From Saprospiraceae bacterium (GTDB lineage: Bacteria > Bacteroidota > Bacteroidia > Chitinophagales > Saprospiraceae), in assembly GCA_029262975.1 (NCBI GenBank), contig JAJCYJ010000735.1:1-7400 (forward strand): DNA of 7,400 bases. The letters run 5' to 3'. Both the position numbers and the translations under genes were made by a program. Position 1 is the stretch's first letter, and each line of letters opens with the position of its first letter. Shown piece by piece: positions 1 to 7,138 of this stretch. Under the pieces are notes generated by a model. The model made no database searches. It was not told the DNA's origin and worked only from the letters and a program-made list of their open reading frames with translations.

Positions 1-49
1 CGGATTGGAAGTCGGAGGTGATGTTTCTATTCTACTAACTGAAAAATAA
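1..49 (+). CDS. 3' end of an unidentified upstream gene (partial)
   Basis: Reading from position 2, an open frame of 15 codons ends at TAA 47-49 (peptide ending GDVSILLTEK). The start lies outside the window. The stop is only 1 nt before the ATG of the ankyrin-repeat gene, which suggests the two are co-transcribed. Fifteen residues are too few to assign a family. The frame could be fortuitous, but the tight stop/start spacing supports a real gene end. Confidence 0.5.
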   Translation, partial: GLEVGGDVSILLTEK

Positions 50-50
50 G

Positions 51-713
51 ATGGTAACAGTCTATGCTCATAAGATGGTCCGGGATACGATTGATTATTA
101 CGGTCAATTATTGTTTCAATATGAACCCGGCGTTACAATTAAAGAAAGGCTAAGTTTGCTCACTTCCAGTTTATGGGCTGCATTTCAATCCCGGAATCAA
201 GCGGTTCTATGTGAGATTAATAATTATCACCCTAACTTTTTAAGCCAATCCTGGACTAAAATTGAGCAAAATGGATTCAAAGAACAGGACGCACAGATAG
301 CCATTGCCCGGCAATATGGATATAAGACCTGGGAAGATGTTCCTGACACACACATAGATATCATATTTGAAAATGCCGTAGATCTGCTGTTAGCAGGTGC
401 TTTAGATTCCCTCGCAAAACTCTTGGAAGACCGACCTGATTTGCTTAATCTAAAAAGCAGGTATGGCCATCAAGCAACCCTCCTGCATTATGTTGGCAAT
501 AATGGTGTCGAACTCTATCGGCAGGTTTTGCCTTCTAATTTACCGGACATGATGTGTTTATTACTCGAATCAGGCGCGGACCGGAACGCAAGGATGAACG
601 TCTATGGCGGCGAATTTACAATGATAGATCTTCTTAATAGCAGTGCACATCCGTATGACTCGGGTATGCATGAAGCCCTTATAAGTGTATACAATGAATT
701 TGATGGAAAGTGA
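51..713 (+). CDS. Ankyrin-repeat domain protein, probably C-terminally short
   Basis: This is a 220-residue, probably cytoplasmic protein with no signal peptide or membrane segment. Residues ~36-97 resemble the N-terminal module of a bacterial ankyrin family: an acidic/aromatic helical stretch, then HPNF (60-63) and AQIAIARQYGYKTWEDV (81-97), like the family's 'AIAREYGFxSWxxL'. Degenerate ankyrin repeats follow: ~105-135 (AVDLLLAGALDSLAKLLEDR), ~141-155 (ATLLHYVGNNGVE) and ~164-182 (LPDMMCLLLESGADRNAR). A TxxDLLxxSAHP segment ends near 201. From memory, homologues continue with further repeats after the equivalent of GMHEALI (205-211); this one stops nine residues later. ATG 51 is chosen because an in-frame TAA lies just upstream at 36-38; ATG 75 is an alternative, and neither has a clear Shine-Dalgarno. 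Ankyrin repeats mediate protein-protein contacts; the partner is unknown. A functional link to the efflux genes downstream is not evident. Confidence 0.85.
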   Translation: MVTVYAHKMVRDTIDYYGQLLFQYEPGVTIKERLSLLTSSLWAAFQSRNQAVLCEINNYHPNFLSQSWTKIEQNGFKEQDAQIAIARQYGYKTWEDVPDTHIDIIFENAVDLLLAGALDSLAKLLEDRPDLLNLKSRYGHQATLLHYVGNNGVELYRQVLPSNLPDMMCLLLESGADRNARMNVYGGEFTMIDLLNSSAHPYDSGMHEALISVYNEFDGK

Positions 714-809
714 TACTTAATAAATTTACTCAGGCAAAAATTAAATCTATAAGGTCACCGTTGAATCATTGTTCGGTAGTTAAACTTTTTATTTCATAAA
801 TTCGCTGTT

Positions 810-1202
810 GTGAAATCCTGTAAGCTCATATTGCTTCACCTCGCATGTGCGATTCTACTGATGCACAATTTTGTGCCTCATGTGCATCATGATGAGTTGA
901 CGGAACAAGCCCAATGCCCTGAGCATTCCAGTGTAGATTCTCTTTTGGATCTCATCAGAATTGCTTTTCATTCGGATATGGGAGAAGGTCACCTTGATCA
1001 CTTCATAATTTCCGATGGACTTCAAAAGGATGTAGATAAAAAAGCCGACATATTATCACAACCGCTGAATTTTATTTGTACCCTTCCCTCTCCAACCGTA
1101 GCTCCAGAAGAGATAAATGATATAAATACGACACCACCTATTTTACTATTTGATTTCACAAATAGCACAAGGCCTCAGAGAGGACCTCCCAGTCTAAGTT
1201 AA
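810..1202 (+). CDS. Small exported His-rich protein of unknown function, adjacent to metal-efflux genes
   Basis: This is a 130-residue protein read from GTG 810. No ATG or other plausible start exists between the in-frame stop at 777-779 and this GTG, and the GTG gives a sensible N-terminus: Lys2/Lys5 followed by a hydrophobic helix (residues ~6-22), i.e. a signal peptide or membrane anchor. Immediately after it comes PHVHHDE (23-29), then Cys36, His39 and a second His cluster, HSDMGEGHLDH, near the middle. The rest is polar, ending in a Pro/Arg-rich tail (RPQRGPPSLS). I do not recognise a named domain. Short exported proteins with an 'xPHxHHD' motif after the signal sequence are, to my knowledge, common next to CzcA/CusA-type pumps in Bacteroidota. 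A periplasmic metal-binding, chaperone or sensing role is inferred from the His clusters and the neighbours only. There is no visible Shine-Dalgarno; the leader is AT-rich (CTTTTTATTTC at 785-795). Confidence 0.75.
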   Translation: MKSCKLILLHLACAILLMHNFVPHVHHDELTEQAQCPEHSSVDSLLDLIRIAFHSDMGEGHLDHFIISDGLQKDVDKKADILSQPLNFICTLPSPTVAPEEINDINTTPPILLFDFTNSTRPQRGPPSLS

Positions 1203-1243
1203 TTATAGCATCATTTTTATTTAAAGACGTTTTCGAGTCTGAT

Positions 1244-1278
1244 TTTTATTTCGAATACATGGATATTCTGAAATTAAA
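1244..1278. promoter_or_regulatory. Long imperfect inverted repeat in the spacer ahead of the pump gene
   Basis: Arm 1249-1257 (TTTCGAATA) pairs with 1264-1273 (TATTCTGAAA) across a 6-nt loop (CATGGA), with a single bulged T at 1269. Pairing extends outward through A1248:T1274, a T:T mismatch, and 1244-1246 with 1276-1278. This is 13 base pairs in total, AT-rich, 45 nt before the pump start codon. It could be an operator for a dimeric metal regulator or an mRNA hairpin that sets relative expression between the small gene and the pump. The pairing is seen directly; the function is inference. Confidence 0.45.
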
Positions 1279-1305
1279 GAAGAGACCTGAATTATAAGTT
1301 CACTT

Positions 1306-1314
1306 AGAAAGGAG
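1306..1314 (+). promoter_or_regulatory. Strong Shine-Dalgarno for the RND pump gene
   Basis: AGAAAGGAG lies 8 nt before ATG 1323. It is the only clear Shine-Dalgarno before a predicted start in this window and fixes the pump start. Genes of this phylum often lack one, so the site stands out; the same 9-mer recurs inside the gene at the domain junction (4434-4442). Confidence 0.75.
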
Positions 1315-1322
1315 TATAGCTC

Positions 1323-4300
1323 ATGCTGAATCAAATAATTGACTATAGTATAAGACATAAAATTGTCGTGTTCCTGATCACTTTCGGCATCGCCGGAATG
1401 GGTATATATTCTTTGATCAATATACCTATCGGTGCCGTACCTGATGTGACAAATAACCAGGTACAGGTGATCACCACTTCCCGCGATCTTGCTGCACAAG
1501 ATGTCGAGCGATTTCTTACATATCCCGTTGAATTGGAAATGGCCAATCTGCCCGGGGTCAAGGAGATACGCTCTATTTCGAAATTCGGATTATCTGTCGT
1601 TACGGTCGTCTTTGAAGACGCCATGGACACCTATTTGCCCCGCCAGTTGATTGCTGAAAAATTAAAATTGGTCGAAGAAAAAATACCAGCGGGATTTGGC
1701 GTCCCGGCTATGGGACCTATCAGTACCGGATTAGGTGAAATCTATCAATACGTATTGGATGTCGCACCTGAATACAAGGATCAATATACGGTTACAGACC
1801 TCCGATCTATTCAGGACTGGATCGTAAAAAGACAGCTGTCCGGTATACCCGGAATCGTTGAAATCAATACGTGGGGTGGATATCTTAAGACATATGAAGT
1901 AGCTGTAAGACCGGCAGACTTGCGTGCCATGGATATATCCCTGATCACTGTCTACGAGGCACTTCGCAAAAACAATAGCATTGCCGGAGGAGGATATATC
2001 GAAAAATCCAGTCAGGCGTATTTTATACGCGCCGAAGGCCTGATAAAAAATATAGATGAGATTGGAAATATCGTTGTGCAGACCAAAAACGGTATTCCAA
2101 TTTATGTAAAGGATGTGGCAACAATCGGGTTTGGTGCAGCGACTAGATTTGGTGCCATAACCGGAAATGGAGAGGGTGAAAAAGTCCTTGGTCAGGTGAT
2201 GATGTTAAAAGGAGCCAACTCCAATAAAGTAATCCAAAGTGTAAAAGAGAGAGTGGCGGACATTCAAAGTTCCCTTCCCGAGGGAGTATTTATAAATCCC
2301 TTCCTGGAGCGGAGTGATTTGATTAACCGAACCACTTATACCATTGCTGAAAACCTGATCCTTGGTTTTCTAATTGTATTATTTGTTGTGGTCTTCTTAT
2401 TGGGTAATTTCCGTTCAGGATTGGTCGTGGCCTCTGTGATTCCGCTTACCTTGCTTTTTGCCTTAATGCTCATGTATTTCTTTGGCGTGGATGCCAACTT
2501 GATGAGTTTGGGTGCGATAGATTTTGGGATCATTATAGATGGAGCTGTGATCATCGTAGAATATATCGCTTATCAAATAACAAAAAATGCAGGGCAGCTC
2601 GTCGGTCTTACGCCAAATGAGAAACAAATTAGAATCGATGAAATTACCTCTTCAGGCACACGCAAAATGCTGCATTCTGCGGTTTTCGGTCAGATCATTA
2701 TTATCATCGTATTTATTCCAATTCTATCTTTGACCGGTATAGAGGGGAAGATGTTCCGACCAATGGCTCTGACCTTTTGTTTTGCCCTGATAGGAGCGAT
2801 GTGTTTATGTTTTACCTATGTGCCGGTTATGGCTTCGCTATTTATAAAACCTGATACAAGAAGTGATCGAAATATATCGACGAGGTTTATCAACTTTTTG
2901 AAAGTGGTCTATCGACGAGTTATAGTCGTCGCTCTTAGACTTAAATATGTTGTCATAGCCTTTTCAATCGGGCTCTTAGTATTAACTGGCCTTGTATTTA
3001 ACAGGATGGGTGGAGAATTTGCACCGACCCTGGATGAGGGTGATTTTGTAATTCAACCTGTATTTAAGACGGGGATGTCCCTCGCGGAAACCGTGGTGAT
3101 GACTACCAGGATTGAAAAAATATTATTAGAATTTCCGGAAGTGAACCAGGTCGTTACGCGTATAGGTGCTGCCGAGGTCCCGACAGATCCGATGTCCATG
3201 GAAGAAAGTGATGTAATCATTACGCTGTCTCCTAAAAGTGAATGGACCAGTGCGGATTCAAAAGATGAATTGGCGGATGTATTCAAGAAAGCACTGCTGA
3301 ACAAGATACCCGGCATTGATGTCGAATTTACACAACCTATTGAAATGAGGTTTAATGAATTAATCACCGGGGCGAGGGCGGATTTGGCGATTAAATTATT
3401 CGGTACTGATCTTGATATTCTAAATAGAAAGGCGAACGAAATTGAAGCCGCTATCCGGAATGTTGAAGGTGCTGCAGATATAACCGTTGAGAAGACAGCA
3501 GGCCTGCCTCAAATGATTGTAAAATATGACCGATCTAAAATTGCAAAATACGGACTCAATATTGCGGATTTGAATGGCATCATATCCATGGGCTTTGCGG
3601 GGAAATCAGCCGGGATCATATTTGAAGAAGAACAGCAATATGACCTTGTCTTGCGATATGACAAATCCGATCGACAGCAATTGGACGATATAAGAAATAG
3701 TATTGTAGACCTGCCAAATGGCATGAGGATACCACTGAGTGATTTTGCCGACATTCAATATACTACGGGTCCCGCTAAAATATCCCGTGATGATACCAAA
3801 CGGCGTGTAGTGGTTGGCGTCAATGTCCGGGGCAGGGATTTACAATCAGTAGTAGATGAGGTGAGCAGTCTGATTGCATCAAATGTTGTGTTGCCGCCGG
3901 GATATTATATAGATTATGGCGGGCAATTTGAAAACTTACAAGAAGCAACCAAACGCCTCCAGGTGGCGGTACCAATCGCCATGTTACTCATATTCATCCT
4001 GTTATATTTTGCATTTAATTCTGTACGTAAGGCATTGTTAATCTATTCTGCCATACCATTAGCGACGATAGGAGGTGTGATGGCATTATATCTGCGGGAT
4101 ATGCCATTTAGTATATCTGCCGGGGTAGGCTTCATCGCTCTTTTTGGTATTGCTGTATTGAACGGGATTGTGCTCTTAGAACATTTCAACGAACTTAAAT
4201 TACAAGGAATGACGGATATAAAAGAACGTGTCATCCAGGGCACAGTAGATCGTATTCGCCCGGTTCTGCTGACAGCAGTCGCTGCCGCTCTTGGATTCTT

Positions 4301-5654
4301 ACCGATGGCGATATCTACATCGGCAGGAGCTGAGGTACAGCGGCCATTGGCTACAGTTGTCATAGGAGGGCTGTTTACAGCGACCATATTGACGCTGGTG
4401 TTATTGCCTCTTCTATATTGTATTTTTGAAAATAGAAAGGAGCGACTCAAGATCAATAATACCCACTTTGCTTCTATCATACTTTTGCTGCTTATACCTA
4501 CGCTAGGCATCGGGCAACAGGAACTTGATGTACAAGAAATAATCGAAATCACCAAAGCGCAGAATCTGGAGATCAGGGCCAACCAAAAGGCTGTTGAGCG
4601 GGAGCGGAAATTAGAAGAAGCGACCCGACAAATAAATTTTACAGATTTCTATTATGAATACGACCGGAGCAATCTGGCGCGAAATGACAGACCGCTTCAT
4701 GTATTCGGTGCTTCACATATATTTGTTCCACCTGCCTTACACGCTGCCAGGGCGGATCTTCAAAAATCCAATACCGCGATTCAACAAAAGAGTGTCGGCC
4801 TTTATGAATATGAAGTGATTGCTAAAGTCCATCTTCTGGTTGACGATATTCAGTATTATCGAGCCTTAAGAGAGGTGTATGAGGAGATAATTGAAATATA
4901 CACGTCCTTCCAGGAGACCGCCAATCGGAAATATGAGTTAGGTGAAAGTTCTGTAATGGAGTTGCTTACGGCGCGACAGAAATCTGAAGAAATCATATTG
5001 GTAATTCAACAGATATCTTCATTACTAGAATATGCATATGAAGACCTTGGCGCTATCATGAATTATGACGATGATTTTATAATAGAAAGGGGAGCCTATG
5101 AGAAATTGGTATTTGATGTAAATCCAACTCCTGAACATCCGTTATATGATTACTATCTATCGCTTATAGATAAAGAAATGATCAATAAAGCAGTCGTGTC
5201 TAAAGAACTGCTACCGAAGCTGAAAGTTTCCTTATTCAATGGTATCAATAGTTTCAGCAATTTACATCTGTATCCTGGTTTGCAATTAGGCGTGGGTATT
5301 CCATTATCAAAGAAAGCCTATCATGCCAGGATCGAGGCTGCACAATTAGAAGCAGATCGGTATAACTTGAACTTAAATGCTTCTAAAAAATTAATGCAAC
5401 GACAGCGAGACAAATTATCTACAGGACTAACCAATATAAATGGCCGTATACAATTGTATGAAGGAGTTGTAGATCGAACAGTTAGTGATCTAATAGAATT
5501 TTCTAAAAAGGCCCTGGATGGGGGAGAGATAGATTACTTTCAATATTTGCTGGCATTGGAAAATGCAGGCACGATGAAAATAAAATATGTGGATTTGATA
5601 CATGAGTACAATCACACAATTATTTCAATGAACTTTTTAATGAGCGAAAGATGA
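1323..5654 (+). CDS. czcA: CzcA/CusA-family heavy-metal RND efflux pump fused to a CzcC/TolC-like outer-membrane factor
   Basis: A 1443-residue fusion. Residues 1-~1040 match the full usual length of an HME-RND pump: TM1 ~13-32, first porter loop, TM2-TM6 ~345-505, TM7 ~540-560, GGEFAPTLDEGDF (~565-577), second porter loop, TM8-TM12 ~883-1037. TM4 carries DFGIIIDGAVIIVE with D400, D406 and E413, the proton-relay/cation motif of the divalent-metal (Zn/Co/Cd/Ni) branch; CusA Cu/Ag pumps have AIGAMVDAA there. E413 is followed by Tyr where the family usually has Asn. Residues ~1044-1061 form a hydrophobic signal-like segment ending in GIGQQ. Residues ~1062-1443 hold two long helical OEP-type repeats (e.g. 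GESSVMELLTARQKSEE; ALDGGEIDYFQYLLALENAG), as in CzcC/TolC. The pump would take up periplasmic or cytoplasmic metal and export it through the channel, driven by proton influx. It overlaps the adaptor gene by 4 nt (ATGA). The family call is firm; the exact metal is inferred from the motif. Confidence 0.93.
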   Translation: MLNQIIDYSIRHKIVVFLITFGIAGMGIYSLINIPIGAVPDVTNNQVQVITTSRDLAAQDVERFLTYPVELEMANLPGVKEIRSISKFGLSVVTVVFEDAMDTYLPRQLIAEKLKLVEEKIPAGFGVPAMGPISTGLGEIYQYVLDVAPEYKDQYTVTDLRSIQDWIVKRQLSGIPGIVEINTWGGYLKTYEVAVRPADLRAMDISLITVYEALRKNNSIAGGGYIEKSSQAYFIRAEGLIKNIDEIGNIVVQTKNGIPIYVKDVATIGFGAATRFGAITGNGEGEKVLGQVMMLKGANSNKVIQSVKERVADIQSSLPEGVFINPFLERSDLINRTTYTIAENLILGFLIVLFVVVFLLGNFRSGLVVASVIPLTLLFALMLMYFFGVDANLMSLGAIDFGIIIDGAVIIVEYIAYQITKNAGQLVGLTPNEKQIRIDEITSSGTRKMLHSAVFGQIIIIIVFIPILSLTGIEGKMFRPMALTFCFALIGAMCLCFTYVPVMASLFIKPDTRSDRNISTRFINFLKVVYRRVIVVALRLKYVVIAFSIGLLVLTGLVFNRMGGEFAPTLDEGDFVIQPVFKTGMSLAETVVMTTRIEKILLEFPEVNQVVTRIGAAEVPTDPMSMEESDVIITLSPKSEWTSADSKDELADVFKKALLNKIPGIDVEFTQPIEMRFNELITGARADLAIKLFGTDLDILNRKANEIEAAIRNVEGAADITVEKTAGLPQMIVKYDRSKIAKYGLNIADLNGIISMGFAGKSAGIIFEEEQQYDLVLRYDKSDRQQLDDIRNSIVDLPNGMRIPLSDFADIQYTTGPAKISRDDTKRRVVVGVNVRGRDLQSVVDEVSSLIASNVVLPPGYYIDYGGQFENLQEATKRLQVAVPIAMLLIFILLYFAFNSVRKALLIYSAIPLATIGGVMALYLRDMPFSISAGVGFIALFGIAVLNGIVLLEHFNELKLQGMTDIKERVIQGTVDRIRPVLLTAVAAALGFLPMAISTSAGAEVQRPLATVVIGGLFTATILTLVLLPLLYCIFENRKERLKINNTHFASIILLLLIPTLGIGQQELDVQEIIEITKAQNLEIRANQKAVERERKLEEATRQINFTDFYYEYDRSNLARNDRPLHVFGASHIFVPPALHAARADLQKSNTAIQQKSVGLYEYEVIAKVHLLVDDIQYYRALREVYEEIIEIYTSFQETANRKYELGESSVMELLTARQKSEEIILVIQQISSLLEYAYEDLGAIMNYDDDFIIERGAYEKLVFDVNPTPEHPLYDYYLSLIDKEMINKAVVSKELLPKLKVSLFNGINSFSNLHLYPGLQLGVGIPLSKKAYHARIEAAQLEADRYNLNLNASKKLMQRQRDKLSTGLTNINGRIQLYEGVVDRTVSDLIEFSKKALDGGEIDYFQYLLALENAGTMKIKYVDLIHEYNHTIISMNFLMSER
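4434..4454 (+). other. Pump/outer-membrane-factor junction with fossil-like Shine-Dalgarno
   Basis: AGAAAGGAG (4434-4442) is followed after 9 nt by the in-frame codon ATC (4452-4454, residue 1044). The next 17 codons encode a signal-peptide-like stretch (NNTHFASIILLLLIPTLG). The 9-mer is identical to the pump's own Shine-Dalgarno, and the layout is that of a separate gene whose ATG is now ATC. The preceding CGA and AGA codons are each one base from TGA. The sequence is seen; that it is the relic of a former gene boundary is inference, and a chance match from Arg-Lys-Glu codons is possible. Confidence 0.4.
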
Positions 5655-6820
5655 AGAAAATAATAATTATAATATTTGCTGCGGGCATGGCTTTGGTTTT
5701 GGGATGCAAGGAAAATCCGGTAAGTGATACCCATAGTCACGAATCGGAAGAACAACATGACGATCATTCGTCCACGATTGAAATTACAAAGTTGCAATTT
5801 GAAAGTTCAGATTTTGAATTGGGGCAAATGTCTATGCGCGCATTTTCAGAACAGTTGCAGGTGGTTGGTAACATCCATTTGCCGGAGCGAAATATGGCTG
5901 AAGTAAGCACCCTTGTTGGAGGTACGGTTGGGCCGATGGATTTGATAGAAGGACAATGGGTAGCGAAAGACCAGGTGCTTTTTACACTGACGATACCGAG
6001 TTTAATTATGCTCCAGGAGGAATATTTGGTATTAAAAGAACAAGTAGCATATTTAGATGGAGAATATGCCAGGAACAAAGAACTGTCAGCTGAAAATATT
6101 ACAACCAGGAAGTCACTGTTGAAATTAGAATCGGAATTAAAAACCACGAAGGTAGAATTTGCATCACATGCACAAAAGTTGAAGTTGTATGGATTGAATC
6201 CTGCCGACATTTCACCTGAACAATTGATATCATCTTTACCAATCAAAGCTCCGATAGGGGGCTATATAACTGAAATCCATGTAGTAAGAGGCATGTACCT
6301 CGATGCTGGAGAACCTGCGATGCGCATTGCTAATAATTTTCACATACACTTGGAATTAAAAGTTCTTGAAAAGGATATTAGCAAGATAAAGGTCGGGCAG
6401 CAGGTAGAATTTACTACCCAGGGAGATGCCGCATCGAAGATGATGGCAGAAGTATACCTGATAGATGCGATGGTCAATGAAGACCGGATGTTAAATATAC
6501 ATTGTCATATAGAAGGAGCACACAAGAGTTCTTTAAAGCCAGGTATGTATACCAATGCATTGATCCAGGTTGGATCATCAGAATCTTTTGCAATTCCGGA
6601 AGATGCGATTGTAGAAGTTGACAATGAATTTTTTGCACTGGTCCAGACTAGGGAAGGAGGAGGCGTGCATTATTTTGAAAAGAAGACAATTATGCCAGGA
6701 GTGACCCAGGATGCATATACGGTTGTTCAGAACGGCGGTGACTTCAAATCTGAAGATTTGTTTTTGACCAAGGGCGCCTTTATGTTATTGGCAGAGGGAG
6801 CAGGGGGTCATGATCACTAG
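5651..6820 (+). CDS. czcB: CzcB-like periplasmic adaptor (membrane-fusion) lipoprotein of metal efflux
   Basis: This 389-residue protein has the normal adaptor length. The N-terminus is a lipoprotein signal: Lys2-Lys3, an Ile-rich core and LVLGC with Cys19 as the likely lipidated residue, though Leu at -2 makes the lipobox imperfect. A His/acidic linker follows (H28, H30, H36, H39 in DTHSHESEEQHDDHS), and the C-terminus ends GGHDH. Residues ~71-116 form the first half of the barrel-sandwich (lipoyl-like) domain, with GGTVGPMDLIEGQWVAKDQ. Residues ~118-185 are a helical hairpin starting with LQEEYLVLKEQ. The second lipoyl half is ~198-227 (IKAPIGGYITEIHVVRGMYL), and beta-barrel plus membrane-proximal domains follow to the end. 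It would bridge the RND pump and the outer-membrane channel in the periplasm, and the His segments suggest metal capture. The ATGA overlap with the pump stop implies translational coupling. No separate outer-membrane-factor gene is needed because that domain is fused to the pump. Confidence 0.92.
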   Translation: MKKIIIIIFAAGMALVLGCKENPVSDTHSHESEEQHDDHSSTIEITKLQFESSDFELGQMSMRAFSEQLQVVGNIHLPERNMAEVSTLVGGTVGPMDLIEGQWVAKDQVLFTLTIPSLIMLQEEYLVLKEQVAYLDGEYARNKELSAENITTRKSLLKLESELKTTKVEFASHAQKLKLYGLNPADISPEQLISSLPIKAPIGGYITEIHVVRGMYLDAGEPAMRIANNFHIHLELKVLEKDISKIKVGQQVEFTTQGDAASKMMAEVYLIDAMVNEDRMLNIHCHIEGAHKSSLKPGMYTNALIQVGSSESFAIPEDAIVEVDNEFFALVQTREGGGVHYFEKKTIMPGVTQDAYTVVQNGGDFKSEDLFLTKGAFMLLAEGAGGHDH

Positions 6821-6830
6821 GTAGGGTTAT

Positions 6831-7024
6831 TTGACATCGGGCTTTATGCCCGATGCACATTAACACGTATAGCAGCATCGCTTGACAGCGGGCTTAATCT
6901 CGATGCACACGCGCACATATAGCAGTATCGCTTGACAGCGGGCTATATGCCCGATGCAAGATTGCACATATAGCAGTATCGCTTGACAGCGGGCTTTATG
7001 CCCGATGCGCATTCACGTGCATAC
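6831..7024. repeat. Four degenerate tandem copies of a 50-51 bp hairpin-bearing repeat
   Basis: Units start with TTGACA at 6831, 6882, 6932 and 6983 (lengths 51, 50, 51 and a partial of about 42). The conserved core is TTGACAGCGGGCTTTATGCC followed by CGATGC; then comes a variable 8-10 nt, then AYATAGCAGTATCGC or similar. Each core folds: unit 1 CATCGGGC/GCCCGATG with a TTTAT loop (perfect 8 bp), units 3 and 4 CGGGC/GCCCG with an outer G:A mismatch, and unit 2 CGGG/CTCG kept by a G:U pair. The array begins 10 nt after the adaptor stop codon. It resembles REP/BIME-type intergenic palindromes more than CRISPR, because the variable part is far too short for spacers. Confidence 0.85.
6835..6855. 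terminator. Hairpin of the first repeat unit, possible operon 3' end
   Basis: A perfect 8-bp, GC-rich stem (CATCGGGC / GCCCGATG) with a 5-nt loop sits 14 nt after the adaptor stop. There is no T-run after it, so it is a poor classical terminator. It could stabilise the 3' end of the mRNA or stop transcription in combination with the following hairpins. It is the only unit with a fully paired stem. Confidence 0.35.
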
Positions 7025-7138
7025 AACCCATCTACATTTTAATAGTATCCAACTGGATAAAAGCATTTTATAAATTATTCCAATCTGTCTATGACTGCCT
7101 CAATATGATTATTTATAAAAAGTGTTTATTGTCCTTTT

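Noticed and set aside
1225..1251. Terminator after the His-rich gene (AGAC...GTCT then T-rich)
   Set aside because: Only a 4-bp stem with an 8-nt loop and an interrupted T-run. Too weak to call, and it would overlap the larger dyad at 1244-1278.
1221..1630. Minus-strand open frames opposite the pump start, and similar frames opposite the rest of the pump and adaptor
   Set aside because: They are shadows of strongly supported + strand genes, with low-complexity or Ser/Ile/Thr-rich translations and no ribosome site.
6831..7024. CRISPR array
   Set aside because: The variable stretch between conserved parts is only about 8-10 nt, the repeats are degenerate, and no cas gene is present. It fits tandem palindromic repeats better.
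6831..7024. TTGACA at the start of each repeat as a sigma-70 -35 promoter box
   Set aside because: No TATAAT-like box lies 16-18 nt downstream (the nearest TATAGC is about 30 nt away), and Bacteroidota primary promoters use a different consensus.
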